DNA of 64,000 nt from Staphylococcus edaphicus (GTDB lineage Bacteria > Bacillota > Bacilli > Staphylococcales > Staphylococcaceae), in the NCBI RefSeq assembly GCF_002614725.1, contig NZ_MRZN01000006.1:62001-126000 (forward strand). Direction: 5' to 3'. The notes under the pieces are model-generated. The model was not told where the DNA came from. It did no database searches and saw only the letters and a program-made list of their open reading frames with translations. Each line of letters opens with the position of its first letter. The first letter of the stretch is position 1. Positions 47,087-55,700 of the stretch are shown here, one piece after another. The translations under genes were made by a program, and so were the position numbers.

Positions 47087-48349
47087 TTGAAAACTAACAT
47101 ACTATATGGTAAATCCAATGTTGAAATTGAGTTACCTAATCGCAGTGTGTTGATTGAACCAACTGATATCGATGCATTAAATGATGAAACCACTGCAGTC
47201 CGAAACGCTTTAATGCACCCAATTGGCACTAAGCCCTTAAAAAACATGGTAACTGAAAAGCAAACTGTCGCTATTGTTATTAGCGATATTACAAGGCCAA
47301 CACCTAATCATATTCTTGTGCCAATGTTACTAGAAGCGCTATCACATGTGCCACTTGAAAATTTTGTGATTATAAATGGTACAGGTACACACCGTGATCA
47401 AACACATGAAGAGCTAGTACAAATGTTAGGTGAAGACATCGTGAAGAATGTTAGGATTGTTCATAATCATTGTAATGACAAAGCAACTTTACGTAAGGTA
47501 GGACATAGCAAATATGGATGTGATGTCTATTTAAATAAAGACTATGTGGATGCTGATTTCAAAATTGTCACCGGCTTTATTGAACCTCATTTCTTTGCTG
47601 GATTTTCAGGTGGCCCTAAAGGAATCATGCCAGGTATCGCTGGTATCGAAACGATTATGACTTTTCATAACGCTAAAATGATTGGCGATATACGTTCTAC
47701 TTGGGGCAATATGAATGATAATCCTGTGCAAGATATGACTAGAGAAATTAACGCTATGTGTAAACCAGACTTTATGCTCAATGTCACTTTAAACAAAGAC
47801 AAAGGGATTACAGAAGTCTTTGCTGGAGAGTTATATGAAGCGCATGACAAAGGTTGCGCTTATACTAAAGCACATGCCATGTTTAAATGTGATAATCGCT
47901 TTGATGTTGTCATCGCTTCAAATTCAGGATACCCATTAGATCAGAACTTATATCAAACCGTTAAAGGAATGAGCGCTGCACATAAAGTTGTTAAAGAAGG
48001 CGGCAGTATCATCATGTTATCAGAATGTAGCGATGGTTACCCTAATCATGGAAATTACGCCGAGATTCTCAAAATGGCAGATTCACCTCAAGCACTCGTT
48101 GACATGATTAGTGAGCCCAATTTTGCAATGCTTGATCAATGGCAAGTTCAAAAGCAAGCTGTCATTCAAACATTTGCCGATGTATATCTATACTCTAAGC
48201 TTACCGACAAACAAGCAACAGATGCGATGTTACATCCAGTTCATCATATTAACGACACATTAAAAGCACTAGAAACTAAATATGGCACTGAAATGACTAT
48301 TGGCGTGATGCCACTTGGTCCACTTACAATTCCATATGTTGAATCATAA
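47087..48349 (+). CDS. larA: LarA-family nickel-pincer racemase
   Basis: A 420-residue racemase/epimerase using the nickel-pincer nucleotide cofactor. All residues known from L. plantarum LarA have counterparts: Arg70 in SDITRPTP, His102 in GTGTHRD, His168 in EPHFFAGFSGG, Lys178 in GGPKGIMPG (the covalent pincer lysine), His194 in FHNAKMIG, and Gln290 and Lys293 in LYQTVKGM. It is therefore expected to be active. It starts with TTG seven bases after AGGAGG. The LarA family includes lactate, malate, gluconate and other hydroxyacid racemases or epimerases; the neighbouring glycerate kinase and CdaR make lactate doubtful as the natural substrate. Substrate is open. Confidence 0.9.
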   Translation: MKTNILYGKSNVEIELPNRSVLIEPTDIDALNDETTAVRNALMHPIGTKPLKNMVTEKQTVAIVISDITRPTPNHILVPMLLEALSHVPLENFVIINGTGTHRDQTHEELVQMLGEDIVKNVRIVHNHCNDKATLRKVGHSKYGCDVYLNKDYVDADFKIVTGFIEPHFFAGFSGGPKGIMPGIAGIETIMTFHNAKMIGDIRSTWGNMNDNPVQDMTREINAMCKPDFMLNVTLNKDKGITEVFAGELYEAHDKGCAYTKAHAMFKCDNRFDVVIASNSGYPLDQNLYQTVKGMSAAHKVVKEGGSIIMLSECSDGYPNHGNYAEILKMADSPQALVDMISEPNFAMLDQWQVQKQAVIQTFADVYLYSKLTDKQATDAMLHPVHHINDTLKALETKYGTEMTIGVMPLGPLTIPYVES

Positions 48350-48364
48350 TTAAGGAGGAATACG

Positions 48365-49192
48365 ATGTTAACCCAAATAATAACAAAAGAACAAAAGTTA
48401 GAAGCTATTCTTAAGGATATGCGTAGCGTTATCGTCGCTTTTTCGGGCGGTGTAGACAGTAGTCTTGTACTAAAAAAAGCAATCGATGTTTTAGGACACA
48501 ATCATGTGAAAGCCGTAATTGTTAAGTCTGAATTATTTAGAAATGAGGAGTTTAATCAAGCGATTGCTTTAGGTAAGCAACTGAATGCTGAAATCATAGA
48601 AACAGAGATTGAAGAATTAAATGATCCTCACATCATTGAGAATACACCTGACAGTTGGTATTACAGTAAACGACTATTATATTCTAAACTTGAAACTTTA
48701 AGAACTCAGTATCATTTCGACTATGTAGTGGATGGTATGATTATGGACGATATGAATGATTTTAGACCTGGATTAAAAGCAAGAACAGAATTTAATGTCA
48801 GAAGCATTCTACAAGAAGCAGAGTTATTTAAATCTGATGTTAGAGCAATAAGTAAAGCTAACCATTTACCTGTGTGGAATAAACCCTCTTTATGCAGTTT
48901 CGCTTCTCGTATTCCATACGGTGAGCCATTAAGTATTGCAAAAGTCAGTAAAATTAATAAAGCAGAACAATATATATTAGGCTTAGGATTAAATCATGTT
49001 AGGGTCCGTTATCATCAAAATATTGCCAGAATCGAAGTGAATGCTGCCGATATCCCTACTGTTATTCAAAACAGAGATAAGATTACGTTTCACCTCAAAG
49101 CATTGGGCTTCGATTACGTTACGATTGATCTTGAAGGCTACCGCACAGGCAGTATGAATGAAGTCATCAACACGCAGCAAATAGATGAATAA
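48365..49192 (+). CDS. larE: LarE, sacrificial sulfur transferase for the nickel-pincer cofactor
   Basis: A 275-residue PP-loop ATPase: AFSGGVDSSLVLKKA (about 25-39) activates the nicotinate-derived carboxylates by adenylation, and a cysteine then gives up its sulfur. The only cysteine of the protein is Cys177 in NKPSLCSFASRIPYG, which corresponds to the sacrificial Cys176 of L. plantarum LarE. It is therefore of the single-turnover type, not the three-cysteine iron-sulfur type. It follows larA by 15 bp, with AAGGAGG before ATG. Confidence 0.9.
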   Translation: MLTQIITKEQKLEAILKDMRSVIVAFSGGVDSSLVLKKAIDVLGHNHVKAVIVKSELFRNEEFNQAIALGKQLNAEIIETEIEELNDPHIIENTPDSWYYSKRLLYSKLETLRTQYHFDYVVDGMIMDDMNDFRPGLKARTEFNVRSILQEAELFKSDVRAISKANHLPVWNKPSLCSFASRIPYGEPLSIAKVSKINKAEQYILGLGLNHVRVRYHQNIARIEVNAADIPTVIQNRDKITFHLKALGFDYVTIDLEGYRTGSMNEVINTQQIDE

Positions 49193-49210
49193 GATAAAGG
49201 TGGCAAAATA

Positions 49211-49969
49211 ATGACAGAACAATACGACACTCTCGAACATGTACTTCGAGCTGTTCATGCTAATACGTTATCTGTTGATGAAGCTAAGGCGCAGTTAAAT
49301 CACTATGATGAACTGGGCTTTGCAAAGATTGATTTACACAGAACACAACGTCAAGGGTTTCCTGAAGTTATATTTGGTGAAGGTAAGACAAAGGAACAGT
49401 TGGATGAAATCGTTCATGCGCTCATCAAACATGATGAAATTGTGCTTATCACAAGAATCAATCAAGAAAAAGCCGATTCTATTACAGCAAAATATTGCCA
49501 TCTCGAATATCATGAAACGGCACACATCGTTTCTACACCGATCAAACACATCCCAAAGACGAAACACTATGCCTCCATCATTTGTGCCGGCACTTCAGAT
49601 TTACCCGTTGCCGAAGAAGCAGCAGTTACTGCAGAAGTAATGGGTATTCAAGTGCAGCGATTTTATGATGTGGGGGTTTCAGGCATACACCGATTATTTG
49701 CACATATTGAAGCAATTCGACAAAGTAACGTTTCAGTCGTGGTTGCAGGCATGGAAGGCGCACTTTCAAGTGTTGTTGCTGGATTAGTAGACCATCCTGT
49801 TTACGCTGTCCCTACAAGCATTGGTTATGGTGCTAATTTACAGGGTGTTACTACCTTACTATCCATGGTCAATTCTTGTGCACCTGGTACAAGCGTGCTG
49901 AATATAGATAACGGATTTGGTGGTGGTTATAATGCTGCTATGATTATAAAAATGATTGAAGCCCATTAA
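49211..49969 (+). CDS. larB: LarB, nicotinic acid adenine dinucleotide carboxylase/hydrolase
   Basis: A 252-residue protein of the AIR carboxylase (PurE-like) fold. It carboxylates NaAD at C5 and splits off AMP, the first step of the cofactor route. VICAGTSDLPVAEEAAVTAE is the PurE-like loop, RFYDVGVSGIHRLFAHIE, VVVAGMEGALSSVVAGL, VYAVPTSIGYGANLQGVTTLLSM and NIDNGFGGGYNAA complete the LarB signature. The N-terminal ~100 residues are the usual LarB leader domain. It lies 18 bp after larE. Confidence 0.9.
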   Translation: MTEQYDTLEHVLRAVHANTLSVDEAKAQLNHYDELGFAKIDLHRTQRQGFPEVIFGEGKTKEQLDEIVHALIKHDEIVLITRINQEKADSITAKYCHLEYHETAHIVSTPIKHIPKTKHYASIICAGTSDLPVAEEAAVTAEVMGIQVQRFYDVGVSGIHRLFAHIEAIRQSNVSVVVAGMEGALSSVVAGLVDHPVYAVPTSIGYGANLQGVTTLLSMVNSCAPGTSVLNIDNGFGGGYNAAMIIKMIEAH

Positions 49970-49986
49970 GAATGGAGTGAAAAATT

Positions 49987-51162
49987 ATGACAAAAGCACT
50001 GTATTTAGACTGTCATGCGGGTATTGCAGGTGATATGCTATTATCTTCTTTAATAGACTTAGGTGCAGATATAGATTATGTGAATAAGCATTTGTTAACG
50101 TTACCTTTGGACCAATTTAGTTTAAACTTTTCTAAAAAAAATAAACAAGGGATACAAGCAACAGCGCTAACAATTACTTTTAAAGAAGCACACCATCATC
50201 GAAAAGCAGCAGATATATTTAAAATGATTAACGAAAGTACTTTACCAAAAAGAGTTAAAGCACGTAGCATTCGTATATTTGATGTCATTGCACAAGCTGA
50301 AGCAAAAATACACGGTATGCGTGTAGAAGAAGTTCATTTTCATGAAGTGGGTGCCATGGATTCCATCATTGATATTATTGGTAGTTGTCTCGCATTAGAA
50401 TATTTAGACATCACTGAAATTCAGGCTTCGCCAATCCCTACTGGAAATGGGAAAATCAAGATTGCCCACGGTATATATCCTATTCCAGCACCAGCAACTG
50501 CAGAAATATTAAAAGGCATCCCACTCACTACATTTGATGTCCAAAGCGAATTAACAACACCTACTGGCGCGGCTTTTATTAAAGCATTAGCTACTAAAAT
50601 AGGCCCTTTACCTTCTATCACTATGACAGATATTGGTTACGGTTGTGGCACAAAAGATTTCGACTTCCCGAATGTCATACGCGCTATACAATATACAGCA
50701 ACAGAAACCACACCGAATCAAGTGCAAGTATTAGAATGCCAAATCGATGATATGACGCCGGAAACACTCGGTTACTTTATAGAGCAAGTTATTGACGAAG
50801 GTGCACTAGATGCATATTATACACCCATCACGATGAAAAAAAGCCGTCCAGCAACTCAACTAACAGTCATTAGTAGCGTTACACAAGCAACTTATTTTGA
50901 GGACTTTATCCTTAAGAACACAACTTCTCTGGGCGTTCGTAGTTGCGCCGTTAATCGCAAAGTCTTACATCGTCAATTTCAAACGATTCATACACCTTAT
51001 GGTGCTATATTAGTTAAAATAGCTATGAAAGATAATAAAATCATAAAAGCTAAACCTGAATTCGAAGATGTCAAAAATGCGGCCCTCCAATCTCAACAGT
51101 CATTTACTAACGTTTATAATGACATTCAAAATGAAGTTAGAAAGCACATTCAAATAGATTAA
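49987..51162 (+). CDS. larC: LarC, nickel insertion protein
   Basis: A 391-residue CTP-dependent cyclometallase that inserts nickel into the pincer precursor. YLDCHAGIAGDMLLSSLIDLGAD is its N-terminal motif and EVHFHEVGAMDSIIDIIG the metal-binding region. In L. plantarum the gene is divided in two and joined by a programmed frameshift; here it is one open frame, with the LarC1 and LarC2 parts continuous (second part from about residue 240, VLECQIDDMTPETLGYF). It is the last gene of the operon, 17 bp after larB, and is followed by a very strong terminator. No nickel transporter gene is attached. Confidence 0.9.
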   Translation: MTKALYLDCHAGIAGDMLLSSLIDLGADIDYVNKHLLTLPLDQFSLNFSKKNKQGIQATALTITFKEAHHHRKAADIFKMINESTLPKRVKARSIRIFDVIAQAEAKIHGMRVEEVHFHEVGAMDSIIDIIGSCLALEYLDITEIQASPIPTGNGKIKIAHGIYPIPAPATAEILKGIPLTTFDVQSELTTPTGAAFIKALATKIGPLPSITMTDIGYGCGTKDFDFPNVIRAIQYTATETTPNQVQVLECQIDDMTPETLGYFIEQVIDEGALDAYYTPITMKKSRPATQLTVISSVTQATYFEDFILKNTTSLGVRSCAVNRKVLHRQFQTIHTPYGAILVKIAMKDNKIIKAKPEFEDVKNAALQSQQSFTNVYNDIQNEVRKHIQID

Positions 51163-51169
51163 ATTAAAC

Positions 51170-51218
51170 AAGCGAGATGTAGTAATCAATTAACCAAATA
51201 AATTACTACATCTCGCTT
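51170..51218 (+). terminator. Terminator of the glycerate kinase-lar operon
   Basis: Perfect 17-bp arms AAGCGAGATGTAGTAAT / ATTACTACATCTCGCTT, ending in ATTATAT. Confidence 0.9.
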
Positions 51219-51236
51219 ATTATATTTAACGATAAA

Positions 51237-51268
51237 ACCGCCTCAACAATGATATAAGATGAGGCGGT
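51237..51268 (-). terminator. Terminator of the Gfo/Idh/MocA gene
   Basis: ACCGCCTCA / TGAGGCGGT with a TTTTATC tail on the minus strand, 12 bp past the stop. Confidence 0.8.
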
Positions 51269-51280
51269 CGTTCTTAACAA

Positions 51281-52273
51281 TTATTGTTTTTGGGATGGAC
51301 CTACTTTGATATTCGCACTATCCAACGCTTGTTCTAGCACTTCAACCACATGAATACTATGTTCTAATTTCTGCGCTACTACGTCAAAATTTTTCTCTTT
51401 AATTATTTGAGCAATTTTTACAAACTCTTCATACATACGATGATTATAAGGATTTACTTGATATGCTTGTGTCCCGCCTTGGTTATATTTTAATTCAAAT
51501 GCTGTCAATTCATTTGTTGGGCCTTTGATATTAATCATCGCCTGGTCACCTTGAATATAAGACTGATTGTCAGAGCTTGAATCTTTCGCGCCTATACATA
51601 CGACTTTCATATCATTATAATCCAATTGCAATATTCCTGAAGTATCTATGTTATTTTGAATATTAGCAAAATAAGCAACGCCTTCTGGTTTACCAAATAA
51701 ACCCACAGCCAAATGAATATTATAAACGTTAATATCCATTAATGCGCCACCACCTTTAGATGGATCGAAAGCAGGCGCTATAATACCCTCTTTGAAATTA
51801 TCATATCTCGATGAATACTGAGAGTAATTAAATTGCGCAATTTTACAGTTACCTAGTTCATTGATTGATTGTTTTAATACTTCAAAATTACTCAAATAAA
51901 GATTAGTGATAGCTTCAATAATGATTACTTCATGTGCTTGAGCTAAATCCTTTAATTCTACTAATTCCGCTTTGGTTAAGGTAAATGGCTTCTCACATAT
52001 CACATGTTTATGGTGTTGAATCGCTTTCCGTGCATAATCAAAGTGTAAGTGATTAGGCACTGCCAAATAAATGATATCTATCATCTCATCTTGAATAAAT
52101 TGTTCATAATCGTCAAATATCGTTTTAATATTAAACTGTTTTTGTAAATTCTTTACGTTTTCTGGATTTCTTCCTGACGAAACAATGCTTTGAAATGTAA
52201 ATTCTGGAATTTGTTCCATCACAGGTAATGCTTCTTTAACAATTTTACCCGCGCCAACGATACCAATATTCAT
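51281..52273 (-). CDS. Gfo/Idh/MocA family oxidoreductase
   Basis: A 330-residue NAD(P)-dependent sugar or inositol dehydrogenase-like protein. The N-terminal Rossmann motif is IGIVGAGKIVKEALPV, then DIIYLAVPNHLHFDYARKAIQHHKHVICEKPF with the catalytic EKP. The C-terminal domain has the usual GGGALMDINVYNIHLAVGLFG, where the family His is HLA. Substrate unknown. It converges on the lar operon, with its own terminator, so a link to hydroxyacid use is not suggested by orientation. AAAGGGG precedes the ATG. Confidence 0.85.
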   Translation of the reverse strand: MNIGIVGAGKIVKEALPVMEQIPEFTFQSIVSSGRNPENVKNLQKQFNIKTIFDDYEQFIQDEMIDIIYLAVPNHLHFDYARKAIQHHKHVICEKPFTLTKAELVELKDLAQAHEVIIIEAITNLYLSNFEVLKQSINELGNCKIAQFNYSQYSSRYDNFKEGIIAPAFDPSKGGGALMDINVYNIHLAVGLFGKPEGVAYFANIQNNIDTSGILQLDYNDMKVVCIGAKDSSSDNQSYIQGDQAMINIKGPTNELTAFELKYNQGGTQAYQVNPYNHRMYEEFVKIAQIIKEKNFDVVAQKLEHSIHVVEVLEQALDSANIKVGPSQKQ

Positions 52274-52645
52274 TAAAATGCCCCTTTAGCTTTTTATATT
52301 TCTCAGATACGACTTGCATGTATATTTAACATTTTACGTCTCATTCAAATGATTAATTTTTTATTTTCAATTATTAATTATTATTTTACGTTATTATGCT
52401 AAGAATTCAAAATCTATAGCTTTCTAAGTTGATTTTAATACTTTATTTTAAGATAAAAAAGAAGCATTCAATCGTTGATTAAACACTCCTTTTTAGTACA
52501 TCATTCATATTTCTATATTATGAGTTAAATTAATTTGCTTGTATATCTATTATCTTAATCATTTTAACTGGATCGTCTGTTGCTCAAACCATGACTTAAA
52601 CTAAGTCCCTATTTTATGTCTTAATCTATCATCGCTATACTCTTA
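52274..52645. other. Intergenic region after the lplA2 operon
   Basis: 372 bp without a gene. Its only element is an imperfect hairpin at 52455-52494 (AAAAAGAAGCATTCAATC against GATTAAACACTCCTTTTT, 14 of 18 paired) with a T-run on the minus strand, which may end the SirTM operon transcript. Confidence 0.35.
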
Positions 52646-53668
52646 TTAACTTAATATGACATCTGCAATTTCTTCAGCCGTTGTTTTGCCAAAATAATAG
52701 GACATATCAAGCTCATTTAGAGCTCCAACGATGTCTTCTTTCACAACACGCACACCAGTTAATTGAGATTCTACATCCTTGATATCACCTTGTCCAAAAA
52801 AGTCACCATAAATACGACATGCGGCAATACGTCCTTGTTCGACGCTCAGTGAAATATCAATAGTTCCGACCGTTAATCTTGCATCACGATTATACTCATA
52901 ACGTGGCGAACGTCCAAAGTTCCATTCCCAATTATTGTATTTTTTATCGAGCATGTCGTCAATTGCTTGCCAATCACGCTCCGTTAATTCATAACGTTTC
53001 GCTGCGCTCAAATCATCAATTCCTAGTATTTGCTTTACCATTAAATCTTTAAATTCATGAATCGTCACTTCTTGGTACTCAGGTGCCAGATGTTCTCTGA
53101 TGCTGCCTACCCGTGAACGTACTGATTTAATACCTTTAGATTCTATTTTTTTACGATTTGGTTTAAGTACTTTGACCATTGGTTCATAATCGACATCCAA
53201 TAAAAGTGAGTAACCACCATAAATACGTCCCTTGATTAATGTCATTGCTGCACCAGATACTTTCTTACCATGAATGGCTAAATCATTACGGCCACTTTGT
53301 TCTACTTCAGTTGCCCCAAGTTGGTGAAGCGCATCGATACCCGGCTCATAGAATTTTTTGAAATTACCATAAATCGTATCATCTTTTTCTAATATACAGC
53401 ACATATTCACTGCACCGCGATCGACATACACTGCACCACCTCCAGTATCACGTCGTACAACTTTTATATGATGTTCTTCTAAATAATCTTGATTAATTTC
53501 TACAGCCGTATTTTGAAACCGACCAATTTCCACTTTAGGATCACAATAATACGGAAATAAAATATCTTCATTTAAAAAGATATTTTCACTTACATACACC
53601 TGCATAGCAAGTGCCACAGCACCGTCTGTTATATATTCACCGTTTCTATAAGGTTCAATTAAATACAT
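52646..53668 (-). CDS. lplA2: Lipoate--protein ligase, LplA2 type
   Basis: A 340-residue ligase attaching lipoate to a carrier lysine via lipoyl-AMP. VVRRDTGGGAVYVDRGAVNM is the lipoate-binding RRxTGGG motif, and HGKKVSGAAMTLIKGRIYGGYSLLLDVDYE is the second conserved stretch; a C-terminal accessory domain follows. In S. aureus and S. pyogenes LplA2 modifies GcvH-L, allowing ADP-ribosylation by SirTM. The gene is the last of that operon, 18 bp after the sirtuin gene. AGGAG precedes the ATG. Confidence 0.9.
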   Translation of the reverse strand: MYLIEPYRNGEYITDGAVALAMQVYVSENIFLNEDILFPYYCDPKVEIGRFQNTAVEINQDYLEEHHIKVVRRDTGGGAVYVDRGAVNMCCILEKDDTIYGNFKKFYEPGIDALHQLGATEVEQSGRNDLAIHGKKVSGAAMTLIKGRIYGGYSLLLDVDYEPMVKVLKPNRKKIESKGIKSVRSRVGSIREHLAPEYQEVTIHEFKDLMVKQILGIDDLSAAKRYELTERDWQAIDDMLDKKYNNWEWNFGRSPRYEYNRDARLTVGTIDISLSVEQGRIAACRIYGDFFGQGDIKDVESQLTGVRVVKEDIVGALNELDMSYYFGKTTAEEIADVILS

Positions 53669-53686
53669 CGTTTTCTCCTAATCAAA

Positions 53687-54562
53687 TCATTTTTTATTTG
53701 CTTCTGTAATCAGTGTTGAAATATCATCCGTTAAATGGATCGTTCTCTCCCGTATACTTTCAGGTATTCTATAAGCCTTCTTATTCATCGTCATAAATAA
53801 TGCATCGGGATTATGACGGGTCATACGCTGAAATGGATGTTTCACAAATTGCGGTGTTGTATAACCAATACCTATTTCTAAATAGAGTACTTTTCCTTCT
53901 TTATGTTTATCTAAAAATTGATTGTAACGCGATAATTGAGCTCCAAAATCTGCATCTTCCACCATGCCTACTTGTGCCTTGCGTTTATTAATTTCCATAG
54001 GTGCATCACACTTTGGACAATGCGGTATAAGATCACGTGGTACTTCCATATTTTTTTGTTGTGCTACCATTTGACGAATCGCATCATCATCACGATATGT
54101 TTGAGCATGACAATGCTGACTACATTGCCATAAGATATATTCCCCTTGTATGTGGAAGACTTTATCTAAATCATAGTTTGCAACTGCAAACGCATTATCT
54201 GCGTTTGTAGTAATGATGTGATAATCTTTGTCTTTCACCATTTCTTTCAAGGCAACATAAGATGCACCAACTGGTTGGTCTAAATAGTTTAATGCAACAA
54301 AACGGCTTTCAAAAGCCCAGTACTCTTGCCAATTATCAAAATGATGCAAACTTGCTTGTAACATATCAAAGAAACCATATTTCTCTATGAAGTCCGGAAA
54401 ATTTTTAGTAAATCTTTCTCCAATGTATGTAAAGCCATCGGATGCAGACATCCCTGCACCGATGCCTATGACAACAGCATCCGCTTCATTTAGAGCTTCT
54501 GCTAACACATCAGATTGATGGTTATAGGTTGTTGATAAGACTTTCCAAGTTGTTTCAGTCAT
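53687..54562 (-). CDS. Sirtuin of class M (SirTM), protein ADP-ribosyltransferase
   Basis: A 291-residue macrodomain-linked sirtuin. [14 protein letters not shown] is the NAD-binding sirtuin start, [11 protein letters not shown] the TxNxD motif, and [12 protein letters not shown] carries Gln where deacetylating sirtuins have the catalytic His of 'HG'. Zinc cysteines are in WQCSQHC and HCPKCDAP. Class M sirtuins transfer ADP-ribose rather than remove acyl groups; the target is lipoylated GcvH-L. The ATG overlaps the end of the macrodomain gene by 8 bp. The family was described in S. aureus and S. pyogenes as part of a redox-stress response. Confidence 0.9.
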   Translation of the reverse strand: MTETTWKVLSTTYNHQSDVLAEALNEADAVVIGIGAGMSASDGFTYIGERFTKNFPDFIEKYGFFDMLQASLHHFDNWQEYWAFESRFVALNYLDQPVGASYVALKEMVKDKDYHIITTNADNAFAVANYDLDKVFHIQGEYILWQCSQHCHAQTYRDDDAIRQMVAQQKNMEVPRDLIPHCPKCDAPMEINKRKAQVGMVEDADFGAQLSRYNQFLDKHKEGKVLYLEIGIGYTTPQFVKHPFQRMTRHNPDALFMTMNKKAYRIPESIRERTIHLTDDISTLITEANKK

Positions 54563-55340
54563 GTCTTTTCAGTTCCCCCTCATAAAGTGTTGCATCTGTA
54601 TCTGTAAACACATTAAATAACACTTTTAAATCAGAATGTTGTGTTTGCTTATACTGTAATATAGTATCAATAGCAATTTTTGATGCTTCTGCTTGAGGAA
54701 AGCCAAACACACCTGTTGAAATACAACAAAAGGCAACGCTTGATAATTGGTACTGATCTGCTATCTCAAGACAGCTATAATATGAGCGCGCAAGTAAATC
54801 ACGGTTCATTTGTGAGACGGGTGTTTTTCGTATCTGCGGCCCGACTGTATGAATGACATATTTCGAAGGTAAATTAAAAGCGTCTGTAATCTTTGCTTTA
54901 CCAACACCTTCACGTTTGCCTTGTGCTTCAATCAACTTAGCACACGCTAACCTTAATTGAATTCCAGCTTTCGTATGGATAATATTATCTATACAATTAT
55001 GATTTGCTTCGAAGCAGCCTAGTAATTGACTGTTTGCCGCGTTAACGATTGCGTCTACACGTAATGTGGTGATATCACCTTGCCATAGATAAATGTCATC
55101 ATTCAAATATGGTGTTAATTCAGAAATATCCGTTACATTTTTCATATTGTATAATTGCAACATCTCGTTCTGAACTTCGATAAAATCATCAGAAATAGGG
55201 GTCGCCGATCTCACATTGATTAATCCTCTATATATCTCCCAAAGTTCCTCTTCTGTATCAGGTAATTGAACTGGCACACCGCCACCTTCTTCACGTTGTA
55301 AATGCTCAATCAAGTATATTAACCGATCTTTTTGTTGCAT
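54555..55340 (-). CDS. Zinc-containing macrodomain ADP-ribosylhydrolase
   Basis: A 261-residue hydrolase removing ADP-ribose from GcvH-L, counteracting SirTM. The first ~75 residues are an N-terminal helical extension. The macrodomain follows with [23 protein letters not shown], then [20 protein letters not shown], whose Cys and His residues form the zinc site of this class. Then [10 protein letters not shown] and [12 protein letters not shown] line the ADP-ribose pocket. It starts 2 bp after the gcvH-L stop codon with GAGG inside that gene's end, and overlaps sirTM at its own end, so expression is coupled. Confidence 0.9.
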   Translation of the reverse strand: MQQKDRLIYLIEHLQREEGGGVPVQLPDTEEELWEIYRGLINVRSATPISDDFIEVQNEMLQLYNMKNVTDISELTPYLNDDIYLWQGDITTLRVDAIVNAANSQLLGCFEANHNCIDNIIHTKAGIQLRLACAKLIEAQGKREGVGKAKITDAFNLPSKYVIHTVGPQIRKTPVSQMNRDLLARSYYSCLEIADQYQLSSVAFCCISTGVFGFPQAEASKIAIDTILQYKQTQHSDLKVLFNVFTDTDATLYEGELKRHD

Positions 55341-55342
55341 TA

Positions 55343-55675
55343 TTATGCCTCTGGAAGTGCATTAAATGCTGCTTCATCAACATTTTCTAATTTAACTAGC
55401 CAATTTTCTTCTGGTTTTTCTGAATTTAAAATTGTTGGTTCATCTTCTGCCTTAGTATTACGCTCAACGATTTTACCAGCTAATGGTGATTGTACATCTA
55501 ATACAGTTTTAGAAGCTTCAATGCTCACAATTTCATCATCTACTTTGACGTCATCTCCACCCATAAATTCTACATATCCTACTGTACCAATGTCGTCTTG
55601 TAATTCTGGCGTCATGCTATATACATATTGCGCTCCAATCTTTTCTACCCATAAATAATTCGCTAATTTTTTCAT
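55343..55675 (-). CDS. GcvH-like lipoyl carrier protein (GcvH-L)
   Basis: A 110-residue protein with the glycine cleavage H fold. Lipoylation is expected on Lys56 in [12 protein letters not shown]. The sequence from [19 protein letters not shown] matches H proteins, but the protein is shorter than GcvH (about 126 residues) and belongs to the extra copy found only with SirTM and macrodomain genes. It would be lipoylated by LplA2, then ADP-ribosylated and released by its two neighbours. The gene lies 25 bp after the luciferase-like oxidoreductase gene. Confidence 0.9.
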   Translation of the reverse strand: MKKLANYLWVEKIGAQYVYSMTPELQDDIGTVGYVEFMGGDDVKVDDEIVSIEASKTVLDVQSPLAGKIVERNTKAEDEPTILNSEKPEENWLVKLENVDEAAFNALPEA

Positions 55676-55700
55676 AATTAACTTCCTTTCTTATTTAAAA

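Noticed and set aside
49987..51162. Programmed frameshift in larC as in L. plantarum
   Set aside because: The gene is one uninterrupted frame with both LarC parts; no frameshift is needed.
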